Source: an uncultured Pelagibacteraceae bacterium
GTDB lineage: Bacteria > Pseudomonadota > Alphaproteobacteria > Pelagibacterales > Pelagibacteraceae
Assembly: GCA_902572155.1 (NCBI GenBank)
Contig: CACGET010000005.1
Location: forward strand, 1-30,441
DNA length: 30,441 nucleotides
Reading direction: 5' to 3'
Shown here: piece after piece, positions 24,148 through 30,441 of the stretch
How the letters are laid out: every line of letters starts with the position of its first letter
Numbering within the stretch: the first letter of the stretch is position 1
Program-made: the position numbers and the translations under genes
The notes under the pieces: model-generated
The model's database searches: none
What the model was told of the DNA's origin: nothing
The model's input: only the letters and a program-made list of their open reading frames with translations

Positions 24148-24602
24148 TTTAATTTTATCAATTGCAATATTAAATTATCTGAGAATAAAACTGCAAAATT
24201 TCTTTTTATATTTTTTTCATAAGTGTTTTCATCTAACTTATTTTCAATATCATTTATAGTCGTATTTTCTGAAAAACTAAATATTTTTTCTTCTCCCTCA
24301 AAAAAAACTTCAAACACAACTGTTGAAGATACATTGTGGCTTTTAGTGTCGCCAGCAAGATTTTTAGTTTTTGCACTTTTTGTATATGTAGTTTTGGTGT
24401 TAATTAATATTTTAGCCCCATCACCACGTCCCATATATCTTTGAAAATTATTCTTTATTGCATTATTAATTTCTCTATCACCTTCAAAATTTATTAACTC
24501 TAAATTTATTTTTTTATCTGTATTTTGAGAATATATTGGACTGTAACCACAGCCGTATAAAAAAAAAGGAATTAAAATTATAACTAAAAAATTTTTATAC
24601 AT
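24144..24602 (-). CDS. lptE: LPS-assembly lipoprotein LptE
   Basis: A 152-residue lipoprotein: a hydrophobic signal followed by the lipobox LYGC with Cys18, then GYSPIYSQ, a typical LptE start. The rest is a small alpha/beta domain, rich in Lys and Asn. It would plug the LptD barrel that places lipopolysaccharide in the outer leaflet. The assignment relies on the lipobox, size and its place between leuS and holA more than on sequence identity. It starts 4 bases after leuS. Confidence 0.82.
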   Translation of the reverse strand: MYKNFLVIILIPFFLYGCGYSPIYSQNTDKKINLELINFEGDREINNAIKNNFQRYMGRGDGAKILINTKTTYTKSAKTKNLAGDTKSHNVSSTVVFEVFFEGEEKIFSFSENTTINDIENKLDENTYEKNIKRNFAVLFSDNLILQLIKLK

Positions 24603-24606
24603 AATT

Positions 24607-27144
24607 TTACATTATTATGTTTATAAGTTTATTGGGAACAAATATTTTATTTTTTATATGTTTATCTTTAATATACTTGTCTAATTCGACTAGATTTGCT
24701 AATTGATCTAATAACTCTTTTTCAGTTAAATCCTTTTTAGCCATTAATACTGCTCTTTTTTTACCATTTATTTGAATGACATAATTTATATCTTTTTCTA
24801 TTAATAAATTTTCATCTATTAGTGGCCAACTGATTTTTTCGTTTTTACCAATAAATTCAAAGCACTCATTTGCAAAATGAGGTATGATTGGCATCATGAC
24901 TGTTAATATTTTTTTATAATTCTCAATTAATGTTTTCTTAGAATATTCATTGTCAATTTCTGAAAAGAGCTGATTATAAGCTTCATGAAGGTTTGCAATA
25001 ATTTTATTATACGCAAAGTTTTTAAGATTTTCTGTAACATTCTTAACAAATATATTTGTAATTTTAGATAAATGATTATCCTTATCCTTTTCTGAGTTAT
25101 TTTTGATTTTTTCTATTATCTTATTATGAAGACTCCAAAGTTTTTGAATAAATTTGTAAGAGGATTTCATTCCTTGTTCAGACCATTGGATGTCTTTTTC
25201 TGGTGGGCTATCAGATAAAATAAATAACCTTACAGCATCAGCTCCATAACTTTCAATTATAAATTCAGGGTCTATTACATTTTTCTTTGATTTAGACATT
25301 GACTCAGATGGTCCTACTTTTACAATTTTATTTAGATTATCTTTTTCTACGAATTTATTGTTTACTTTTTCTATTTCATCCGGGCTCAACCAATTATTAT
25401 TTTCATCTTTATAAGTTTCGTGACAAACCATTCCTTGAGTAAAAAGATTTTCAAAAGGCTCTTTAATATTAAATTTATCATTATTATAATCAATTGCTCT
25501 CATAAAAAATCTTGAATATAGGAGATGCAAAATTGCATGTTCAACACCGCCTATATATTGATCAACAGGCATCCAATAATCTACTTCATCTTTATTAAAT
25601 CCATAACCAGACTCTTGTGGAGAACAAAATCTAAGATAATACCAAGATGAACAAACAAATGTGTCTAATGTATCTGTCTCTCTAATTAGTTTTTTTCCAT
25701 TAATCACAATTTCTTTCCAATCTTTTTGACTATCTAAAGGATTACCTTTTACATTTAAGTCAATATTTTCAGGCAATTTTACAGGCAGCATTGATTTTGG
25801 TATCGGGACTACATTTCCATCTTCATCGTACGCAATTGGTATTGGACACCCCCAATATCGTTGTCGTGAAACACCCCAATCTTTTAACCTATAATTAATC
25901 TGTTTTTTTCCTAATTTTTTTTCTTCTAGAATTTTAATTGTCTCTAAAACAGAATTTTTTGGGGCATCTAGACCGTTAAGAAAATTAGAATTAATTATAA
26001 TTCCTGGCCCTGGATATGCTTCGTTAGAAACTTTATAATTATCATTTTCATCGTAAGGCCTTACAACAGTTTTGATTTCTAAATTATACTTTTGAGCAAA
26101 ATCAAAGTCTCTTTGATCATGTGCTGGACATCCAAATACTGCACCAAATCCATAATCCATTAAAACAAAATTAGCAAAATAAACAGGTACTTTTTGTTTT
26201 GAATTTAAAGGATTAATTGCTTCCAGGCTAGTTTTAAAACCTATTTTATCACCAACTGCTATTGCCTCTTCGGTAGTTCCTGTTTTTGAGCACTCCTCTT
26301 TAAATTTTAAAAATTCTTTGTCATTCTTATAAAAATTAGAAATTTCATGATCTACAGATAATGCTAAAAAAGAAAATCCAAAAAGTGTATCTGGTCTAGT
26401 GGTAAAACATTTAATATTATTTACTGGTAAATCTCCTTGAATAACAAATTCTATTTCACAACCAAAAGATTTTCCAATCCAATTTTTTTGCATAGTTTTT
26501 ACTTTGGTTGGCCATTTTGTTAATTGATCCAGTCCATCTAATAAATCTTGAGAAAATTTAGATATATTAAAAAACCATTGGCTGAGTTTTTTCCTTTCCA
26601 CAATAGCACCTGATCTCCAACCTTTACCATCTATCACCTGTTCATTGGCAAGAACCGTTTCATCTACAGGATCCCAGTTTACGTAATTTTCTTTTCTATA
26701 AACAAGTTTTTTTTCAAGTAATTCAAGAAAAAAAATCTGCTGATGTTTGTAATAATCTTTTGAGCAAGTAGATATCTCTCTGCTCCAATCTATTGAGAGC
26801 CCAAGTTTTTTGAGCTGATTTTTCATAATATTGATATTTGAGTTTGTCCAATCTTTAGGGTCTAACTTATTGTCTCTTGCAGCATTTTCCGCTGGCATAC
26901 CAAATGCATCCCATCCCATAGGATGTAAAACATTGAATCCTTCAAGCGATTTATATCGAGACAAAACATCCCCTATTGTATAATTTCTAACGTGACCCAT
27001 ATGAATTTTACCAGAAGGATAAGGAAACATTTCAAGACAGTAAAATTTTTTTTTAGATTTATTTATTTGTGTTTGAAAAGTTTTGTTTTCATTCCAAAAT
27101 TTTTGCCATTTAATTTCAATTGATTTAAAATTATATCTCTCCAT
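24607..27144 (-). CDS. leuS: Leucyl-tRNA synthetase
   Basis: Class I aminoacyl-tRNA synthetase of 845 residues. The HIGH motif reads HMGH (48-51) in PYPSGKIHMGHVRNYTIGDV and the KMSKS motif reads MSKS (616-619). The CP1 editing domain includes the threonine-rich FTTRPDTLFG stretch. WYYLRFCSP and the C-terminal anticodon-binding region complete it. Typical bacterial length. It follows the DUF3576 gene by 25 bases and leads lptE-holA. Confidence 0.98.
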   Translation of the reverse strand: MERYNFKSIEIKWQKFWNENKTFQTQINKSKKKFYCLEMFPYPSGKIHMGHVRNYTIGDVLSRYKSLEGFNVLHPMGWDAFGMPAENAARDNKLDPKDWTNSNINIMKNQLKKLGLSIDWSREISTCSKDYYKHQQIFFLELLEKKLVYRKENYVNWDPVDETVLANEQVIDGKGWRSGAIVERKKLSQWFFNISKFSQDLLDGLDQLTKWPTKVKTMQKNWIGKSFGCEIEFVIQGDLPVNNIKCFTTRPDTLFGFSFLALSVDHEISNFYKNDKEFLKFKEECSKTGTTEEAIAVGDKIGFKTSLEAINPLNSKQKVPVYFANFVLMDYGFGAVFGCPAHDQRDFDFAQKYNLEIKTVVRPYDENDNYKVSNEAYPGPGIIINSNFLNGLDAPKNSVLETIKILEEKKLGKKQINYRLKDWGVSRQRYWGCPIPIAYDEDGNVVPIPKSMLPVKLPENIDLNVKGNPLDSQKDWKEIVINGKKLIRETDTLDTFVCSSWYYLRFCSPQESGYGFNKDEVDYWMPVDQYIGGVEHAILHLLYSRFFMRAIDYNNDKFNIKEPFENLFTQGMVCHETYKDENNNWLSPDEIEKVNNKFVEKDNLNKIVKVGPSESMSKSKKNVIDPEFIIESYGADAVRLFILSDSPPEKDIQWSEQGMKSSYKFIQKLWSLHNKIIEKIKNNSEKDKDNHLSKITNIFVKNVTENLKNFAYNKIIANLHEAYNQLFSEIDNEYSKKTLIENYKKILTVMMPIIPHFANECFEFIGKNEKISWPLIDENLLIEKDINYVIQINGKKRAVLMAKKDLTEKELLDQLANLVELDKYIKDKHIKNKIFVPNKLINIIM

Positions 27145-27169
27145 TATAAATTTATTAATTATTTAATTA

Positions 27170-27715
27170 TTAATTTTGTTTACCCTCACGACTTAGAGGA
27201 TATTTATAGTTTGGATCTTTAACAAATTCATTTTCTTTTAAAATTGCTGCCTCTTTTAAAATTGCCAACTTAATTTCTTGACTTATGTTTGATTTAATTT
27301 TTGATACACTGCATTCATTAACATTGTTACAAATTTTTTTATGAATTATAACATTTAATCCATCAGCTCTAATCTCATTTGATAAAAATCTAACAGTAAT
27401 TTTTAAATATTCATTTTTAACACTCTCGTCTGCAAACCAATCAGTAATTATAATTCCACCTGAATAATCAACATTACTAAAGGGTGCAAAATCCAAAAGT
27501 GAGATTGATGCACGCCACATTTCATTTGACGATGCGAATTCAAAAGTACCACTTCCCCCTTTACCTATATCACCAAATCTGAAACTTCTTCCTTCAGCAA
27601 TATTTTTGGCTGCTCTGTCATCTACATTGACAGGAACTTCTCTAAGGTCAGTTTTTCTATATAATCCACAGCTAACAACTAGTAAAATTAGCAATAATGA
27701 AATTAAATTTTTCAT
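27170..27715 (-). CDS. DUF3576 family outer-membrane lipoprotein
   Basis: A 181-residue protein with a signal peptide of hydrophobic residues 3-14 and a lipobox VVSC, Cys16 being the probable lipidation site. The mature part contains AEGRSFRFGDIG, LWRASISLLDF-like (seen as MWRASISLLDF) and IITDWF, which are DUF3576 features of alphaproteobacteria; the function is unknown. Its position directly upstream of leuS-lptE-holA is a recurrent arrangement and suggests envelope work alongside LptE. Transcription starts from the 215-base region shared with the divergent porin gene. Confidence 0.85.
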   Translation of the reverse strand: MKNLISLLLILLVVSCGLYRKTDLREVPVNVDDRAAKNIAEGRSFRFGDIGKGGSGTFEFASSNEMWRASISLLDFAPFSNVDYSGGIIITDWFADESVKNEYLKITVRFLSNEIRADGLNVIIHKKICNNVNECSVSKIKSNISQEIKLAILKEAAILKENEFVKDPNYKYPLSREGKQN

Positions 27716-27801
27716 ATTTTATGCAAAATAAGCCATTTTTAGTAAAATTTAAGATTATGCTTAATTAACATACATATTACACTATATAAAAGGAATTATT
27801 G

Positions 27802-27819
27802 TGTTGTAAAAATACAACA
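27802..27819. repeat. Inverted repeat upstream of the porin promoter
   Basis: TGTTGTA and TACAACA are perfect complements around AAAA. Its position 1 base upstream of the candidate -35 box fits an activator or repressor site. Nothing identifies the regulator. Confidence 0.5.
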
Positions 27820-27889
27820 TTTGATAAAAAATGTATAATTTACATATAAAATTTACATTTAATATTAATTATTAAGATAAAAAGGCACC

Positions 27890-27907
27890 ATTATTAATAT
27901 TAATAAT
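27890..27907. repeat. 18-base perfect palindrome in the porin leader
   Basis: ATTATTAATATTAATAAT reads the same on both strands. It falls within the predicted untranslated leader, 23 bases before the porin ATG. As RNA it would fold weakly; as DNA it resembles an operator. An AT-rich background makes chance palindromes more likely. Confidence 0.5.
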
Positions 27908-27930
27908 AACTTAATAACAAAAGGAAAAAT

Positions 27931-28983
27931 ATGACAAACTTGAAAAAAGTAGGTCTTACTGCACTTGCAGGATCATTGGTAGCTGTATCAGCTCACGCTG
28001 GTTCGTTATCTGTTTCTGGTGGTGCGGAAATATCTTACACTGCACAAGAGCATACTGGAACTGCTACAACAGCAGACTCAGTATTCAACAACAATGGTAA
28101 CAGATTTGGTGTTGAAAAGTTTGTGTCGTTTAATGGTTCAGGCGAACTAGATAACGGTCACACTGTTTCAATTTACCATGGTGGACCATACGGTGGATTC
28201 TCATCATCTACGTTAACTTATAACATGGGTGACATGGGAACTTTATCTTACCAAAACTCAACAGGTGATTTAGGTATCGGTAAAATTGATGACTTAATGC
28301 CTTCAGCTTATGAAGAGCCATGGGATGGTATCGACTTTACAGCTGGTGGTGGATCAGGTGTTTCTGGTAGAGTTGACGGTGGCCAAACTGGATTTAACTA
28401 CAGCAATTCAATTGGAATGGCTAATGTTAACATCGGTTATGCACCAAAAACTACTAATGACTTCAGAGGTGACGATGGTGGAGTTTCTGGTTATCATGGT
28501 AGTTCAAACACAGCAGCTACTGCTAACCCTTCATCTACATCAATCTCAATCTCAGCAGAAGTTGCTGATGGTTTAATGGTGTTTGGTGGTATCGGTGATA
28601 AAGGTGTTGCTACTGCGACTGCAGAAGAAGAAGATGATCATTCTACTTTCGGTTTAAAATACACTATGGGTGGAATTACTGCTGGTTACCAACATTCAGA
28701 AATTGATGATGGTACTGCTGGTTCTTCAGCTGGAGATACAGAAACAGATGCTTTCGGTGTTGCTTTCGCAATCAACGAAAACCTAACTATATCTTACGGT
28801 TACCAAGAAACTGAAGTTGGAACAGGTAGAACTGACCAAGAATTAACTGGTATGGCTATTGGTTATTCTGCGGGTGGTATGTCTATTAAAGCTCAGAGAA
28901 ATGAAGGTGAAGAATCTGTAACTACTGGTAGTGCTACAGAAGAAGTAACAAGAACTGAAATCCTAGTTGGATTTGCATTCTAA
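27931..28983 (+). CDS. Outer-membrane porin-like beta-barrel protein
   Basis: A 350-residue protein with a Sec signal peptide cut after AHA (residue 23), then alternating short strands rich in Gly, Ser, Thr and aromatic residues, ending in VGFAF. A terminal Phe is the outer-membrane barrel assembly signature. The acidic loop EEEDDH near residue 234 and an overall acidic nature fit marine porins. The closest call is a general porin (gram-negative porin family); substrate unknown. Codon use differs sharply from neighbours: many GGT, GCT and GAC codons and few homopolymers, as expected for very high expression. It has a true Shine-Dalgarno sequence and its own terminator. Confidence 0.82.
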   Translation: MTNLKKVGLTALAGSLVAVSAHAGSLSVSGGAEISYTAQEHTGTATTADSVFNNNGNRFGVEKFVSFNGSGELDNGHTVSIYHGGPYGGFSSSTLTYNMGDMGTLSYQNSTGDLGIGKIDDLMPSAYEEPWDGIDFTAGGGSGVSGRVDGGQTGFNYSNSIGMANVNIGYAPKTTNDFRGDDGGVSGYHGSSNTAATANPSSTSISISAEVADGLMVFGGIGDKGVATATAEEEDDHSTFGLKYTMGGITAGYQHSEIDDGTAGSSAGDTETDAFGVAFAINENLTISYGYQETEVGTGRTDQELTGMAIGYSAGGMSIKAQRNEGEESVTTGSATEEVTRTEILVGFAF

Positions 28984-29003
28984 TTACATTTACTAATTAT
29001 ATT

Positions 29004-29037
29004 AAAAAGGCCTCTTATTTTAAGGGGCCTTTTTTTT
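29004..29037 (+). terminator. Strong bidirectional Rho-independent terminator after the porin gene
   Basis: The left arm (29004-29017, AAAAAGGCCTCTTA) pairs with the right arm (29021-29034, TAAGGGGCCTTTTT) over 14 bp with one G-T wobble and a TTT loop, followed by a T run to 29037. Read on the minus strand, the hairpin is also followed by five Ts, so it would stop the sulfotransferase message, whose stop codon lies at 29036-29038. It is the only strong GC-containing hairpin terminator found in the window. Confidence 0.92.
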
Positions 29038-30441
29038 ATTCTGAAATATTGTCTAAAAACTTTAAACTTCCTTTGTATAATTCACTTAAATTTACTGAGT
29101 CTTTATAAATAGGTTTTCTTGCTTGAGATAGACTTATTGTTTTAATACCAGTACTATTTTTGGTAAAATCGATACATTTTTCATCCCAATCAAGATTACA
29201 AAACTTAATTAGTCTTTTGGTCTCATTTTCTTGATCGTTTATTAAATTTTCATAACTACAATCATAAATATAATTAGGAAATTTATTGTGCCAAAATTTC
29301 ATAAAATTTTTGTATATATTGATAAATGTTGTCAATTCTTCCTGATCATAACTCCAAGGCATATTAATTTCCTCAAAAACATTTTTATAAATAGATAAGG
29401 CAGTATCCTTTAAATTTCTTTTTGAGTGAATAATTTTCGCATAAGGAAATAATAACTTAATAAAACCTATCCATTGAAAATTTAATGGAGCTTTATCTAA
29501 AATTATTTGTTTATTGTCGTGAAGTTTAAATTGAGAAACAATGTCATTAGATAATTTATTTCTGCTCTCCAAATTATTCAAAATATCATAAAACCAATCT
29601 TCTTTAAAAACGTTTTCTATAAAGTTTGATCTTAATATTGGCAATTCCCCTGCACCAAAAACTTCAGAATGTGAAGAAATAATCTGATGTAATAATGTTG
29701 TACCCGATCTTGGTAAACCAACTATAAAAATTAAGCTTGGTTTTTGTGAATGATTTTCTTGATTAAAATCAAAATTCTGAAATTTTTCAACAATTAAAGA
29801 ATATAATTTTTTTTCATAATCAGTATTATAATTCAAAAGCATTTTTCTCTTTGCAATATTACCCTTTATGAAATATTCAGCAGATTTTTTATGATTTTTT
29901 TGATCTGAATATGCTTTTGCTAAAGAAAAATATAAATTAATTTTCTCATGATGGGGAATCGTTTCATCTAAACTTTTTTTAATCATTAATTTTTGATGTA
30001 GGTCTTCGTCAGAGTATTTATGAAAACTACTGTATATTTTATCTTGAATTGCTATTTTAGGATTTAATAATTCAATTTCTTTTAAAATCTTTTTGCATTT
30101 ATCAAAGTCGCCTATGGTTTGATAGCACACAGCAAGATTGGATAATAAAGTTATATTTGTTTTGTCTAAGTCATAAGCTCTTTCATACAACTTTGTTGCT
30201 TCACCATCTTTGTTTAGATCCCTTTTAAGATTAGCAAGATTACTTATAGCCGTAAAATGATTGGGAGTTTTCTCCAATATTTCTTTTAAAATTTTCTCAG
30301 CATCTATAAAATTTTGTTCTGCTCTATATATTGAGCTTAAGTTAACTAATAAACTTTGATTATTAGGGTTATATTCTAATCCTTTTAATAAATATTCTTT
30401 AGCAACATCAATTTTTCTTAAACTGTTATAAGAAAGTGCAA
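29036..30441 (-). CDS. TPR-repeat sulfotransferase (5' end beyond the right edge)
   Basis: The frame is open from the stop at 29036 to the window edge (468 codons seen). A TTG codon at 30277 could be taken as a start, but sequence upstream continues coherent tetratricopeptide repeats (LEYNPNNQSLLVNLSSIYR), so the gene is truncated by the window. The N-terminal half has several TPRs; the C-terminal half is a sulfotransferase domain with the PAPS 5'-phosphosulfate loop FIVGLPRSGTTLLHQ (around 29695-29735) and the 3'-phosphate region HSKRNLKDTALSIY. It should transfer sulfate from PAPS to a peptide, glycan or lipid; the substrate is unknown. Such fusions are common in marine alphaproteobacteria. 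It shares the bidirectional terminator with the porin gene. Confidence 0.88.
   Translation of the reverse strand, partial: ALSYNSLRKIDVAKEYLLKGLEYNPNNQSLLVNLSSIYRAEQNFIDAEKILKEILEKTPNHFTAISNLANLKRDLNKDGEATKLYERAYDLDKTNITLLSNLAVCYQTIGDFDKCKKILKEIELLNPKIAIQDKIYSSFHKYSDEDLHQKLMIKKSLDETIPHHEKINLYFSLAKAYSDQKNHKKSAEYFIKGNIAKRKMLLNYNTDYEKKLYSLIVEKFQNFDFNQENHSQKPSLIFIVGLPRSGTTLLHQIISSHSEVFGAGELPILRSNFIENVFKEDWFYDILNNLESRNKLSNDIVSQFKLHDNKQIILDKAPLNFQWIGFIKLLFPYAKIIHSKRNLKDTALSIYKNVFEEINMPWSYDQEELTTFINIYKNFMKFWHNKFPNYIYDCSYENLINDQENETKRLIKFCNLDWDEKCIDFTKNSTGIKTISLSQARKPIYKDSVNLSELYKGSLKFLDNISE

Larger units (their letters stand above)
27716..27930. promoter_or_regulatory. Divergent regulatory region between the DUF3576 and porin genes
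   Basis: 215 bases without a gene. It holds a candidate porin promoter, TTGATA (27821-27826) and TATAAA (27845-27850) 18 bases apart, giving a 5' untranslated leader of about 75 bases; TATAAT at 27834-27839 is an alternative -10. It also holds TGTTGTA-AAAA-TACAACA (27802-27819), a 7-bp hairpin/operator just upstream of the -35, and an 18-base perfect palindrome at 27890-27907. AAGGA at 27921-27925, 5 bases before the ATG, is the clearest Shine-Dalgarno sequence in the window. Confidence 0.6.

Noticed and set aside
25858..25873. parS-like sequence inside leuS
   Set aside because: Only 12 of 16 positions match; the right half is good but the left half and palindromic symmetry are lost.

Overview
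The window looks like a streamlined, very AT-rich alphaproteobacterial chromosome, most likely of the SAR11 / Candidatus Pelagibacter group. The basis is the base composition, heavily lysine/isoleucine/asparagine-rich proteins, near-zero intergenic spacing, many start/stop overlaps, and an alphaproteobacterial core gene order. No insertion sequence, prophage, CRISPR array, tRNA or rRNA gene was seen. This assignment comes from pattern recognition, not a database search.

Layout. (1) 1-3115, minus strand: a three-gene carbon module, mcl-mtkA-mtkB (malyl-CoA lyase and the two malate-CoA ligase subunits), followed by the start of a small membrane protein that runs off the left edge. mtkB carries an apparent one-base frameshift in a homopolymer near its 3' end. 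(2) 3183-6156, minus: a compact histidine block, transcribed hisB-hisH-hisA-hisF-hisE. (3) 6246-8134, plus: the hslV-hslU protease, divergent from hisB and preceded by a heat-shock-like promoter. (4) 8124-10035: a Smr-domain gene and a Tim44-like gene (minus), divergent from fxsA-secB (plus). (5) 10028-13450, minus: ppsR-maf-aroE-coaE-dnaQ, each overlapping the next. (6) 13451-13722: an AT-rich intergenic region between ppsR and hemE, the position of the mapped replication origin in Caulobacter and the inferred one in Rickettsia. It is the best candidate for the chromosomal origin. (7) 13723-23159, plus: hemE-hemH-hemJ, rho, mnmE, mnmG-rsmG-parA-parB, with a perfect 16-bp parS inside rsmG. (8) 23149-27715, minus: a DUF3576 lipoprotein gene, leuS, lptE, holA. 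(9) 27931-28983, plus: an outer-membrane porin-like gene with a 215-bp regulatory region and a strong terminator. (10) 29036 to the right edge, minus: a TPR-sulfotransferase gene cut by the window.

How it fits together: the centre of the window is a replication and segregation hub. Genes on either side of the putative origin mostly point away from it, and parS/parA/parB lie about 7-10 kb to one side, as in Caulobacter. Most of the rest is conserved housekeeping (histidine, shikimate, CoA and heme synthesis, proteolysis, secretion, tRNA modification, transcription termination). The less ordinary parts are the malyl-CoA/malate thiokinase module with its broken frame, the origin-region sequence motifs, promoters that would place transcript starts on or next to start codons, in-frame abutting genes, and the porin regulatory region. 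I found no clearly new multi-gene system.
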